From Pyrenula massariospora (Eukaryota; Ascomycota; Eurotiomycetes; Pyrenulales; Pyrenulaceae), in NCBI GenBank assembly GCA_021030905.1, contig JAGFMI010000003.1, forward strand, positions 1,364,001 through 1,428,000: 64,000 nt of DNA, read 5' to 3'. Positions 23,621 through 34,923 of this stretch are shown piece after piece. Under the pieces are notes generated by a model. It had not been told where the DNA came from. It ran no database searches and saw only the letters and a program-made list of their open reading frames with translations. The position numbers and the translations under genes are program-made. The first letter of the stretch is position 1. Each line of letters starts with the position of its first letter.

Positions 23621-26086
23621 ATGCCTTTATTGGTCCAAAGTATATTGAGAACACTTGGAATTAGCTATGGCGAGCCTCGAATCACCGGAAAGCCCCATAC
23701 TCGTGATGAAAAGGAAAAGAAGAAAGTCATCATATCAGAATCGCTTGGTACAGCAATTCGAAGGTCCTTCATACATATCCTTCCCATCCTGACTTCGATT
23801 ACGATCTTGACCATCAATCTCCATGGAATTTACGTTGGGATCGATTTCTCTGGTCCCCTACGATCTGATACAATCGATCTCATGTTCTTGCAATTAGCAG
23901 CAAAGGCCAATGAGCTTATGATTGTGGCTAGTCTCAGTTTAATGATTCTACACGCCGTGCGATATGAGTTACTTTATGGAGACGGTCTTCCTTTGGGTTT
24001 GATTGGTTCCGGATTCTCGTTCAGCAACTTGGGATTATTCTTCAGAAAAGAGTTTTGGAGCTCTTTGAAGTATCTCACATATAGCCGGACGAAAAAGGTT
24101 CGCAAGGTCGGCTTTGTGGCTCTCCTAATTGTAGCAGGGCTTACAGCAGTTCTGTCAGGGCTTGCCAGTGCTGTCCTCTTGGTGCCTAAATCTCAAGAAT
24201 ACCCTCTTGGTGGAACAGATGTCTATCTCAACGGCTCCCAAAGTCATTTCTGGCCGAGTGATACTTCTGATGGCATATCAGAACTTTCCCGATACTGCAA
24301 TGACGAAAATTCTTTTCAAGTCAGTGTATGCCCGGCCGGTGGATTTTTCTCGCTTTGGGAAGAGTGGGATACGCTCAGCTACTCGCTGCTCAATGCGAAA
24401 CAGCAGAGTGCACCTCCTTACGCGAAAGATATTGCTGGCTCACGATTTTACTGGTCTATACGGAGCCATTTCTCCCAGATACCGCCACTATATGCCCTTG
24501 GCAATGCCCGCCTTGATGACGGTACGGTTGCTTTTCCTTCCACTTGGCTTGTTCAAGCTCACGCTGCGTCTTCCGCGGCGCTGCAACGCATTGCAACGGA
24601 TTGGTGGGTAGAAGTGCCTTCACACATGGGCATTAGCCAACGGCGTATCGATGACCGAAACATCAAAGCTACTGCGCCAAGCGTGATCTCTGCAGTACGT
24701 TGCGCAGATCCACGGAACGTTTCCTTTGCCGACAAATCCATTCAATTTCCCACAATCGAAGGTAGATGGGATTGGGCTAGTAACTCCGAGCTCAGAATAG
24801 ACGATCTTAACGAAACTGTTGTGGATCACCTGCGATTTCGATGGGTTCGCCTGTCTGATGAGTTCGGGCGTGCAAGTATCGGAAGTGTGTTCGAATCACC
24901 GTGGGACAGGGAGAGTCAATCACGCGTGGTCGTTGGATGTACTGCCCAGACGGGCTGGATTCCCACAGATCATTTCACGGACTCGTACACGTTCTGGTCC
25001 GGATGGTATCCTTGGAATTTGCAATTCGGCGATCGCACTCCAGGGTGGTCTATGCCAGCAAATGGTGAGCCGCTAGATCCTACTAACGGGCGAATAGCAC
25101 TCGCTGATGAGTGGCTGAAGCTTCTCACTCCTCCTTCTCCAGTCAAATCTCAAGATTCGGGCTGGCATGCTTCAACCATCGAGAATATCATGGAGAACGC
25201 AAGGCTTGGAGAGGACCCTTTGCCCTGGAATGGAACAACTCTGATAGAGGACTGGATCAACAGCCGTTCATCGCCCCATGGGGAGAAATTGCGCATTCTG
25301 GAGGCAGTGATATGCAGTGTACTAGCAGACGGACTCAGCCGGTCTGGAAGTCATCGAGTGTTTAACATTACCTCCGGATCTGCTTCTGACTGGCCTTTTA
25401 GACTATATGACCCACTACCTAACTTTCACCAACGCATATTCAGAGGGCAAGCCGCCTTGCGAAAACCAGATCTCCCTGCCGAAGATTATGTGACCCTCCA
25501 CGCGAGAATGCTGATCACTGGTCTAGCTTTTCGCGCTACACTTGCCGGCTTCCTAGCAATGGTTATCCTCCTCACACATGCTGTCATGGCCCTCACGTTC
25601 ACATCTTGGATCATCTTCCACAAACGAACTTCACGCAGCTGGGACTCGATTCCCGAGATTATCGCTTTGTCTCACAATTCTCATCCCACTTTCGGCGTCC
25701 TGAATAATACCGGCGCAGGCATAGAGTGCGGCAAAACATTCGCACAGGTTGCCAAAATTCGTGTCATGCGTCCTCCTGCGGGACAATCAGAAATGGATGA
25801 GCATGTGGAGCTCGTATTTGAAGAAAGAGATGCTGATAAGGTTAATCAAGAAGTACGGTCATCGCTACAGCCTCCAAGGTCTGTTAGCCCTAGGGGCAGA
25901 CCGTCTTCTCGGACGAGCGGGATGAGCGGCTCATGGACTTTTCCCCTTGATGCTAATAGGTCAGAGTTAGTATCAGATGTCGAGCTCGACGATAGATCTA
26001 ATGGTACAGAGAGATTGATACCAGAAGTTCATTTACCTGATGAGAAACGCGGAGGGCTTGTGAGAGTGAACCAATCATACGGCTAA
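23621..26086 (+). CDS. Large fungus-specific membrane protein of unknown function
   Basis: An open frame gives 821 residues from the first ATG at 23621; the frame extends upstream with no ATG, and a spliced 5' exon is possible. Three N-terminal membrane helices are visible: HILPILTSITILTINLHGIY, ELMIVASLSLMILHAV and VGFVALLIVAGLTAVLSGLA. A large ectodomain of about 450 residues with N-glycosylation sequons follows, then a fourth strong helix (ATLAGFLAMVILLTHAVMA) and a disordered C-terminal tail with SPRGRPSSRTS. The pattern E-L-x-x-x-A-S-L near helix 2 with RYELLYGDGLPLG matches an uncharacterised family widespread in filamentous ascomycetes (recognised from memory). No enzymatic motif is seen. 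Confidence 0.8.
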   Translation: MPLLVQSILRTLGISYGEPRITGKPHTRDEKEKKKVIISESLGTAIRRSFIHILPILTSITILTINLHGIYVGIDFSGPLRSDTIDLMFLQLAAKANELMIVASLSLMILHAVRYELLYGDGLPLGLIGSGFSFSNLGLFFRKEFWSSLKYLTYSRTKKVRKVGFVALLIVAGLTAVLSGLASAVLLVPKSQEYPLGGTDVYLNGSQSHFWPSDTSDGISELSRYCNDENSFQVSVCPAGGFFSLWEEWDTLSYSLLNAKQQSAPPYAKDIAGSRFYWSIRSHFSQIPPLYALGNARLDDGTVAFPSTWLVQAHAASSAALQRIATDWWVEVPSHMGISQRRIDDRNIKATAPSVISAVRCADPRNVSFADKSIQFPTIEGRWDWASNSELRIDDLNETVVDHLRFRWVRLSDEFGRASIGSVFESPWDRESQSRVVVGCTAQTGWIPTDHFTDSYTFWSGWYPWNLQFGDRTPGWSMPANGEPLDPTNGRIALADEWLKLLTPPSPVKSQDSGWHASTIENIMENARLGEDPLPWNGTTLIEDWINSRSSPHGEKLRILEAVICSVLADGLSRSGSHRVFNITSGSASDWPFRLYDPLPNFHQRIFRGQAALRKPDLPAEDYVTLHARMLITGLAFRATLAGFLAMVILLTHAVMALTFTSWIIFHKRTSRSWDSIPEIIALSHNSHPTFGVLNNTGAGIECGKTFAQVAKIRVMRPPAGQSEMDEHVELVFEERDADKVNQEVRSSLQPPRSVSPRGRPSSRTSGMSGSWTFPLDANRSELVSDVELDDRSNGTERLIPEVHLPDEKRGGLVRVNQSYG

Positions 26087-26810
26087 CATGACTCACGAGG
26101 ACTATTGTCTGCCCGTCAGGAGTTTGTATTATCTTGTTCTCAAAGTGTACTGGTCACTGTAGGACCAGAGGGTCTTTTAAAATGCCCTATATCAATACCG
26201 TTGCTTCGCTATATCATCTTCCTATGTTTCGTTGCTCCAACCCACGCCGCACACGTGGTATTCATCCGTCGCTGATAGTCACTACAAGCTGTGATCTTGC
26301 TAGCAAGTAACGAGAATCGCCACAGACGAGTAGCGAAAACAAAATCAGCTCTGTTATATTTTTACCCACCGTAGATATTTCTTTTATCACTCAATTCTTC
26401 ATTTCGGTCTTTCTCACCTCAGAACACATATGTTCCCGAACGCCATTGAACTCCCTCTTTTCTCTATATTGACAGCCACGGTTATTTTACACATCTATCT
26501 CGAGATCATGTCAAGCCAATCTTTACGAGCATATCTCAAGGATGCCGCGGTGGTCTATAGCACAAGCTTTAAGAGCTGGATGGCACGTAAGGAGGCGCAA
26601 AAGTTCAAGGATCTCGTTTCGACGCAATGGACTGGCTAAAGTTGATCAAAGGTATGTCTGTCAACTGAACTCCTCAGGACTAATCCCGTATCAGGCATCG
26701 CGACAAACGCATCACTATTCCAATCCATTCAAACAACAGCACAAAAGATTTCCATGTCCCATTGCAACGCCTGATCCCTTGCTCATCTCGAAAGCGTGTA
26801 TACGCATTAT
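26087..26810. other. Intergenic region with a possible small spliced transcript
   Basis: The stretch separates two convergent gene ends. Within it, 26652-26695 looks like a good intron (GTATGT, a branch-like ACTAATC, then CAG). It could join an ATG reading MDWLKLIKG (start near 26627) to a frame ending near 26786, making a peptide of about 34 residues. An overlapping upstream frame ends at 26639. No homology is recognised. Confidence 0.35.
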
Positions 26811-29670
26811 TCACTCCCCCTCATAATCCTCTCCACAAGTCTCATCCCTCCTCACCCAAATCTCACTCAAATCCACTCCGCCACCTAACCCTTCCACACC
26901 AAGTCCCCCTTCTCCTTCCTTCCCCCTCAACACCAATCCCTTTTCATTCGCTAAATGTAACAAACAAATAAAACAATAACTCGTACTAATATCCCTCATC
27001 TGCGTCTCAGGATACACCTTCTTCAGATCCCCCATCAACTCCGTAAACTTAAGCTCCCCCTTCCCGCCTCCTTCCTCCCCCCTCTCAATCCTCGGCTCCA
27101 CATCCGGCTCCGTCGGCGCCGGCGTCAACGGCCCCCCATCCGACACAGTCTTCGCGCTATCTCTCGATACCGGCCTCGAATCAATCGCCGAAATCAGATT
27201 CGCCGACATCCCACTCCACAGATTCTCCTTTAGCCTCCTCACATCAACCTTCTTTGCCGTCCGCGCATAATTGACATATTCCGGTCTCACCCTCCGGGCC
27301 CCGTTGTTCGCCCCCGTCACAAGCTGCGAGCCGAACGAGCCGGGCAGGAACTGCGGCTGCGGGTTTTGTGTGGAGGATGGGTCCTGTGAGGAGGCGAGGA
27401 CGCCGTCGAGAGATTGTGCCGCGGCGGGGTCTGTCTGGTCTGTTGGCGGTGGGATGAGGGCTTCTCGGGCGTCGGCAAAAGGAAGGGGGTCGTCGTCGTC
27501 GTCCATGCCGTCTGGGAGCCCGCCTGAGAATGGGAGCCCATCGTCGTCGGCGAAGAAGTTTGCATCGTAGTCTCCTTTGGGTGGCTCGACTTCGTCTGAG
27601 GCGAGGTCTGGTTTTTGGGCAGCCCAGTAGGCCGGGTCGTCGAGGTCGGCGTTTGCGTTGCTGGTCGATGGATCTGAGGGGTTGTTACCGCGTGGCGGAA
27701 GGCCGGAGACAGGCTTTCTGCTACCGAGGCGGGCTTTGGGTTTGAGGAAGAGTGTGAGGAGAGAGCGGGACGAGAAGTGCTTGTCGTCTGGGAGGAGATT
27801 GCGGCCTTTGGTTTTCCATTGGGCTTTCGGTAGGGAGATGGCAGAATTCGAGGTAGCTGGTGTGTATATCATTTCAGCCAGGGTTTCGGACATAGGTGAG
27901 AGGAAGTCGATTTCGAAGGGTTCTTTTTCTTTGCGTTGGCGGACCGGAGGGGTGTTGGTGGTTGTGGAAGCGTCTTTGATGCGCCGAATGCGCCAGTGTT
28001 CGGGACCGGCCCAGCCTTTGTTGGACTTAAGAGCGTTGTCGAAGTAGGAGAGAATATTTTCGTGCTCGTCACCAGGACGGGAGGCAGAGTGATTCAAGGA
28101 GACGGCGTATGGTTCCGACGGATTGGAAGGATCGAAATCGCCAACTGCAACACCATCCTGAGTCTCCTGACCATCCTGTTCCATTCTTGAATGGAGTAGC
28201 ATGGGTTCCAAAGCCGCCTCCTTAGCCCATGCCTCGCCACCTTCGCCGAACCCTGCATCTGGTGGGATCTCGAACCCTCCCAGACCTCCATCATCATCGT
28301 CATCAAAACCACCAGCGCCTCCAGCGTCAAAGAGATCATTGCCTTTCCCAGCCACGTTTGCAGACAGAATGTCTTCAGGAGCTTTGTCCTGATGCCTCCA
28401 ATCTTCAGGTGCTTTCAGAAACGGTACCTCTAGATTCGAGGACGGGTCACCGAGGCTAAAATTCTTCAAAGACGGACATACGTCTTGATCATCTATCCGT
28501 GAAAGATCCGGGAAGAACTTGGCAGCCAGAGGTGCGAGATCAATATCTGGGTCCTCCGGCGAAGGATCGTTTTTTGGAATAGCATCTGCGGCAATCTCTT
28601 CCGCTTCTTTTCCTTCTTCCGGTTCTGTTGTTTTGTCACTGTCCTCTATTCTTGTGTTATCTGCAGGTCCTGCATCTCCGGCGTCATCACTACTATCGAA
28701 AACGATGCGTCCTTGAGAGTCAATCGCCAAATGATTTAGAAGCAATCCCTTCGCGCCTCCTTCATCAAAGTCTGCAGATGCCTTCTTGAACAAAGGGTCC
28801 ACTGCAAATTCAAGCTCGAGTTTCTTTAGCTGCAAGGATGCAAAAGAGGGCGCCAACGTTGATTCGTGTGATCTTTGTGCCTAAAAGCTGTTAATGATTG
28901 GTTAGGGGTGGAAAACCTCATTTGTAATTACCTTTTTCCTGGTTTTCTTTTTCTCTCCATCCTCGCCTTCCCCGTCCTCTTCATCTTCGCCTTCTTCGCC
29001 AGGCTCTCCCTCTTCCCTCTCTTTCTGCTTCTTATTGCCGCTATCTGCAAGGCCACTAAGCAATTTACCAGTCTCCGTAGCTACGCTGTCCACTCTGCTT
29101 GTGTAGATCTTAACACATCCATCAAGGGTACAACTTGCTTTCTGAAAGTTGACACCATCACCCTCTTTAAGAAGGCTCATATCATGGAAATAGTCGATCA
29201 ATGCAAAGTTCCACGAGTTAGCCGCGTTGATCTTGTTATCTGTGGCCATCTTCATCCACTCCTCAAAATTCGCCAGAATAGGAACTCGTTTCATAGGAGT
29301 AACGGCCGATCCTTGCACCACCGAGATGCCTCCATCATGGTCATTCTCTTTTCCTCGATCTTGCCTGGAGCCACTTCCTGGAGTTTTGGGGGATCCACTT
29401 GGGGCTCTCTCATAGTTCTTGAGTTGTCGCATGGGTGACGCAGCCGCTTTGATCTGGTTCATCTGTAGCTCTTGTAAAGCCTGTCTTGAATGTAGGCGAG
29501 CCGCCTTCTCTCCTCGATCATCATTTAAAGGTATCCTAGACAGATTAGCACTCGCACAATTTTATCTGCTGCTTTCAGCAAGCTCACTTCATCGATTGCT
29601 TGTGTGGCGTAGCAACGGCGTGTCGAGACGCATTGCGCCCTTGTGCCGGAGGGTTTGCGACTCGGGGCAT
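26811..29670 (-). CDS. BRN1: Condensin complex non-SMC subunit (kleisin; BRN1/Cnd2/NCAPH)
   Basis: Three exons (29670-29588, 29535-28932, 28880-26811) with introns of 52 and 51 bp encode 918 residues. The protein is the kleisin that bridges the SMC2 and SMC4 heads in condensin and drives mitotic chromosome compaction. Diagnostic Barren blocks are present: KIPLNDDRGEKAARLHSRQ across the first splice, NFEEWMKMATDNKINAANSW, a short region matching the SMC2-binding helix, and TLAPSFASLQLKKLELEFAV right after the second splice, followed by DPLFKKASADFDEGGAKGLL. The C-terminal winged-helix part shows DISTSYCFICLLHLANEKGL. Acidic low-complexity segments lie near residues 190-215, and acidic runs are scattered through the centre, as in other fungal members. 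Highly confident; only the N-terminal 28-residue exon rests on splice-signal reading. Confidence 0.97.
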
Positions 29671-30293
29671 GGTTGGTGAAGTGGACCGTAGATGATGACT
29701 AGATATTCATCTGAATTGCAGCAACTCCGTGCAAGCCGGTCTTGGCCTACAATCGCGGTGTGGTGATTGTGAACAAGATTACCGATCATTGTTTACCTTT
29801 TACCCAATGCGCCCGAAGGCGCAGAGCGGGAGGCAATCTCCAAACGCTAACCACATTAGGCAAAACACTTCGTGCCTGCGTCGCAAATGCGTCACGCATG
29901 CTGAGCCACAAAGGGCGAGCCACAAGTTCTCAAGCTTGGTGAATCTTCGCCATCGCCCTGTTTTTGTGGCAAAGATAGAGACTTGCAATTCGAAGACCTC
30001 TTGACTCAGAAGTCTAATTCTCAACTCTATCTTCCTCTCCTTGTCGGCCCCGACTCTCCACTGGTCTTCCCCGCTCAAATTGCAACGTCAGAGTGCCGCG
30101 GCCAAGCCGACCGAAGGCTCCATCACACGACAACTTTGCCAGACGGCCAGAAGGCCCTTCTGGGAAACCTTATCTAGCGTTGGCGGGGAATGTGTCTTTG
30201 AAGCAGCAAGGACTCCCATATCATTCTTTTTTGAAACCTTCAACGAGCCCGACCGGGCAATTCCACCGTACCAAGGACCACAATGCATCCGCG
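29671..30293. promoter_or_regulatory. Bidirectional promoter, condensin subunit / cation exchanger
   Basis: The 620-bp gap separates divergent start codons at 29670 and 30294, so it must hold both promoters. I see no clear TATA box or known operator. Frames through it are short or open only with non-ATG codons. Confidence 0.55.
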
Positions 30294-33200
30294 ATGCGAC
30301 ATACGACAGCAGCCATGTCTGGATCGAAACCTTCACGTACCGGTCGGGTCTTCTACCTTACGCTCTTTGCAGTATCTGTTGTCGCGGCATACAGCTTCAT
30401 TATCGGCGACAGCAGGAGATCCGCGGCACAGACGGTAGTATTGGAAACTAGAGATACTTCAAGTGCCGCCGGTTTGTTGAAGAGAGACTTGGAGGTATGT
30501 CACACCATCTTCAATCAATGTGTGTGTCGCTGATACCCTACGTAGTGCCGCTTAGTCCATTCATCAACTGTCAAGGACAAATGCGCATTCATCAAGGCCA
30601 ATTGCCCCGATGAAGAAGCCGGGCTCCTCTCCTACCTAGGGCTATATTATTGTTCCCTACCTCATATCCAACCTCTCGCGTTCATCCTTCTGACGATATG
30701 GCTTGCTCTGCTGTTTAGCACGATAGGGATCGCTGCAAGCGACTTCTTGTGTATCAATCTCAGCACTATCGCTTCGTTACTTGGTATGAGTGAGAGCTTA
30801 ACTGGGGTCACATTCTTGGCCTTTGGAAATGGCAGTCCAGACGTTTTCTCTACATTTGCGGCCATGAGCTCGAATAGTGGAAGTCTAGCTGTTGGCGAGC
30901 TTGTTGGTGCTGCAGGCTTTATTACTGCTGTGGTAGCAGGGTCCATGGCTCTCGTACGGCCTTTTCAGGTCGCGCGGAAAAGTTTCGTACGTGATGTTGG
31001 ATTCTTCGTTGTCGCGGCCAGCTTCAGCATGCTCTTTCTAGCCGATGGGTCACTCAAATTATGGGAATGCGCCACCATGGTCGGATTTTACATATTCTAT
31101 GTTATCTTTGTGGTTGCCTGGCATTGGTATATAGGGAAACAGCGCAAGAGATGGTTGGCTGAGGCAACTGCCAGGTCTCACTTTAATATTCCAGGGCATC
31201 AAGATTTAGATCTTCCACAAGCGGAGGCTGACGAAGATAGGTCGATGGCAAGCGAGAGGACAAGCCTTCTAGAGCCATCCAACGAAGATTTTGCGGCTTT
31301 GGAAGGTGGCGCGGCACCCGCCTGGAAAGTTGAGAATGTGGACGAGGATGACGAAACAAGAGACCGATACTTGGCAGAGCTAAGCAATAACATGCGAGTC
31401 AGCCGCCCGGCGAGAGGAGAAAGAAGAAACACAATGGTTCCAATTAGACCAAGCTTAGTTGGTGCTTTGGAATTTCGCTCCGTGTTGAGCTCGCTCGAAC
31501 GGTCAAGAAATATCCAAACAATCCCTTTGAACTACCGACGATATTCCGATGATCCAACTTACGGTGCGCTTCCACACCAGATGATACACTCAAATCCGGA
31601 CTTGCTCTCGACGGAAGACGCGGACAACATAGGAGAGAGAAGACCGTCTGATGTTACTATTAGAAATCGAGCGGTTTCCGCTAACGATGCAGCTGGTCTC
31701 AGACTGGACACTAGCGTTCTGCAAGGCTCTGCTGGATCGCAAGTCGATAGTGTACCATCTGGGGCGCATTCTCCGCAGCTCTCTATCTCCCCTCCCGCTT
31801 CAGCGGCAGCCTCCAGAGATCATAGTCCGGCGCCCGCCCCGCGAGCTCAATCGCCAACCCACCTTGCTGTCCCGTCAGCGGACGTTTCCTATTCCTCCCA
31901 TCGCACAACTACCGGTCAGACTACTCCGTTGCTGTCTCCAGGGACGAGATCTCCCAACGGCAGTTCGTCGAGCCAAAGGCCAAAACCAGAATTGATCATA
32001 CCATCTCATACGTCTCAACACCTCACCGATAGGTCACCACTGGCATCTCCATTTCCTTTGTACTCCGATGACCCTCATGATCGCCTTTCTCGGCCTCCAA
32101 GCATACGGCTTCCACCACCTAGTATATCACCAGCGTCCGTGCCAGATTCTATGTATCCAGACAGCGACGGAAGACCTGGTGACTCAACGCACGCGCTTAA
32201 ATGGTGGCCGTACAAGTATATGCCACCTCCGCAAGCATTGCTATCAACTCTATTTCCAACGGTCTATGAGTGGAGGGGAAAGAGTGTCTGGGACAAACTG
32301 TTGGGCTTGGCAACTGTGCCGAGTGTGTTCCTCCTGACAGTGACTCTACCTGTCGTCGAGCCTCCGCAAGATGAAGACGCGGTAGATCCTGATCCAGGCC
32401 TTCTAACACCAGGGCCAGACCCCAGGTCCAGGTCTACAACGCTAGTCCGCCTTCCCGAGGATAGTCCTCACATCGCTAGTCTTGAACACACCTCAGAAGC
32501 TCCTTCTCACCCTCTTAAGACCTCGTCTCGCCAAAGCACTCAGCCCGTAAACAGCGGAGAGATAGAGACGCCTGTTACGCCCTCCCCACCGACATCGTCT
32601 CCGAAATCATGGAATCGATGGCTCGTGATTGCCCAGCTATTCACCGCTCCTTTCTTTGTCACACTCATCTTGTGGGCTAATATCCACTACGAAAATCCTC
32701 ATGCGGGTCGAGAATTACTCTATATGTCACTGATCTCACTCCTGGTATCTCTCATCCTCTTGCTTATCCTCCTCATCTCCACCACTCCTGACCAACCTCC
32801 AAAATATCGCCCGCTGCTTTGTTTCCTTGGCTTCGCTGTCTCAATTGCATGGATCTCCACCATCGCTAATGAAGTCGTCGGAGTTCTGAAAGCCCTCGGC
32901 GTCATCCTCGGCATCAGTGATGCCATTCTCGGCCTGACCATCTTTGCTGTTGGCAATTCTCTGGGTGACCTTGTGGCAGATATCACCGTTGCACGCCTCG
33001 GATTCCCTGTCATGGCCCTCTCAGCCTGCTTTGGAGGGCCCATGCTCAATATCCTGCTTGGCATTGGGATTGGCGGGATGTACATGACCCTTCGCGGAGC
33101 AGATAAGCGGCATGCAAAACACCCTGATCGGCCCATGAAGTACAAGCCATACTCGATCGAAGTGAGTAGTACGCTGCTGATCAGTGGCGTGACGCTTCTT

Positions 33201-33359
33201 GTTACGTTGGTTGGATTGCTGATTGTGGTGCCGTGGAACGGGTGGAGGATGGACCGGAAGATTGGGTGGGGACTTATTGCGCTGTGGGCGATTAGCACGA
33301 CGGTCAATGTCATTGTTGAGGTCACGGGCGCAGGTGGAGACATTACTTCCTTGTTCTAG
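30294..33359 (+). CDS. Sodium/calcium exchanger family membrane protein
   Basis: Exons 30294-30494 and 30546-33359, joined across a 51-bp intron (GTATGT...CGTAG), encode 1004 residues. After an N-terminal signal-anchor-like helix (YLTLFAVSVVAAYSFII) and a short lumenal segment with three cysteines, the two alpha repeats of the Ca2+/cation antiporter superfamily are clear. Alpha-1 (about 150-190) has SLTGVTFLAFGNGSPDVFST and GELVGAAGFITAVVAGS. Alpha-2 (about 853-905) has LTIFAVGNSLGDLVADITVA and FGGPMLNILLG. A 450-residue disordered Ser/Pro-rich loop separates the halves. The likely role is Ca2+ exchange across the vacuolar or another endomembrane, as for yeast YDL206W-type proteins; ion and location are inferred. 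ATG 30315 is an alternative start. Confidence 0.93.
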
Positions 33360-33587
33360 CATTTTTGGCGTTCGGGTCAAGGCCCTAAAGGAGGCGGAAC
33401 TGGCTGAAAGGCGTTTTTTGGAAAACCGTGGAGAGGTCCTTGTCTGAGTTTCTGGTTCCGGTCGCTTGGTCTGTACAGTACAAATTGCAATGCAAACATT
33501 GTTGTTCAACCAACGTCTCTGAACGTCCCACGCTGTATCCATCAAACGGTCAAGCACCCAGGTCAATCTTCCCGTAGACTCCTAAGC

Positions 33588-33606
33588 AACCCCCCCCCCC
33601 AAAAAA
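33588..33606. repeat. Homopolymer tract (poly-C then poly-A)
   Basis: A run of at least ten C is followed directly by six A just beyond the end of the minus-strand gene ending at 33612. It is a plain slippage-prone tract in a 3' flank. Confidence 0.7.
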
Positions 33607-33611
33607 CCAAC

Positions 33612-34430
33612 CTACAGCTTCGCCCCCTTACCTCCCCCAACCCCAACCCCGACCTCGGGCAAATCAACCTCACTCGTGCACAAAATACACGTATCCCTCA
33701 ACGCTGGCACGCGCCACTTCAAATTAACCTCCTGATAATCCTCGCCCGCGAGCATGTCCTCAAAGTGCCGGATGCTCGGGTAGTGCGCCAGCGCAAACTC
33801 GTCCCACACCTTCTCCCCAGCGTCGCCGTTCCCGATAACGGGGCCAACGAGCTTGGCGACGCCGCCGCGGCGCGAGCCGATGGAGGAAGCGAAGGCGCGG
33901 CCGTAGGTTTGATAGGAAGGTTTGGCGGCGGGGGTGGGGTGGAAGGCGAGGAGGTTGAGCATGGAGATGGGGTGGGGGCCGGCGGGGTGGGTGGTTGTGA
34001 AGGTGCGGATCCAGGATTGGAGGTGGGGAGTGAGTTCGAGGGTTTGGGAGGAGGGGGCGAGGTTGGGGTGGTTGAGGGAGCCGGTTAGGGGGGGGATGGT
34101 GGATGGGTCGGGGTGGAGGAGGGATTGGTTCCGGGTGTGGTAGTCGGTTAGGAGGCGGGAGGGGATTCCGGTGGTGATTGTGTGGTGGGCGAGGAGTTGG
34201 GAGGAGAGGGATAGGGGAAGTGAGGGGGAGGGGGAGGGGAGGATGAGGAGGAGGTGCCAAGGGGATTGGGGGTAGAGGAGTTGAGTGGTGACAGAGGGAG
34301 AGGTTGGTGTGATGATCCAGCGGATGACGCGAGCGACGGTTAGGGGTTTAAGGTCGAGGGATTGGAGGGTGTTAAGGAAGTGTGCGAGAGGGGTGGAAAG
34401 TGAGAGCAGGTGGATAGTGCAGACTGGCAT
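33612..34430 (-). CDS. Uncharacterised protein, dimeric alpha/beta-barrel-like C-terminal half
   Basis: A single exon of 272 residues. The first half (MPVCTIHLLSLSTPLAHFLN, then DLKPLTVARVIRWII) reads as a small alpha/beta fold rich in Ser and Pro. The second half has HPISMLNLLAFHP, YQTYGRAFASSIGSRRGG, GPVIGNG and a WDEFALAHYPSIRHFEDML block, which is the pattern of YCII/EthD/DUF1330-type dimeric barrels (pre-strand, YxxYxxA helix, WDxFxLxxYPS). Such domains occur in small enzymes and monooxygenase-like proteins; no catalytic residue can be assigned. It is divergent from the FAD monooxygenase at 34924, 493 bp away. The gene is GC-rich, so long frames open on other strands as shadows. Confidence 0.7.
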   Translation of the reverse strand: MPVCTIHLLSLSTPLAHFLNTLQSLDLKPLTVARVIRWIITPTSPSVTTQLLYPQSPWHLLLILPSPSPSLPLSLSSQLLAHHTITTGIPSRLLTDYHTRNQSLLHPDPSTIPPLTGSLNHPNLAPSSQTLELTPHLQSWIRTFTTTHPAGPHPISMLNLLAFHPTPAAKPSYQTYGRAFASSIGSRRGGVAKLVGPVIGNGDAGEKVWDEFALAHYPSIRHFEDMLAGEDYQEVNLKWRVPALRDTCILCTSEVDLPEVGVGVGGGKGAKL

Positions 34431-34923
34431 TGCTCGGGTTGGGCTCGAAGACGGGGCTATGTAAATTTAGACTCAAAGAGAATGGTAAGTCAGTTGCCTG
34501 TGCTTGTAAGTTAGTCAAACATCCATGTCAAGATCCGCTGAATCTTTTTGGCGTGACTAACATCGAAGAACCAGAAATGTTCAAGTGCTTGGTTAGAGAC
34601 AAGAAGGTTGAGTAAGATCTCCTACTGGGCCGCTCGGATTTTCCCATCATCTTTCAATAGAATTGTAGGTAGGTCTGCCGCATCTTGCACCTTATCGGTC
34701 ATCTAACATCATGAAGGCTCATACATACTTCGGATTCTGAGTTCTGTTGGTGATTCCATTGATGTATTAATAGTCATTTTCTTCTGAATCTACCCCGAAT
34801 CCCAGCCATGACGTCTCAATGTCTTTCCTGTCTAGGAATGCCTGTCCTCCAATAGCCCCCAGCTTCCAAGCGGCTGTATACAAAGCCTGAACGCCTTAGA
34901 TCTATTTTGTAGATTATTCCACC
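34431..34923. promoter_or_regulatory. Bidirectional promoter between barrel-like protein and FAD monooxygenase
   Basis: A 493-bp gap separates two divergent start codons. A short frame at 34430-34615 overlaps the opposite gene's start and is unlikely to be coding. No specific binding site is recognised. Confidence 0.5.

Noticed and set aside
33760-34260. 166-codon Pro/His/Arg-rich frame
   Set aside because: Same-strand alternative-frame shadow of the GC-rich gene at 33612-34430.
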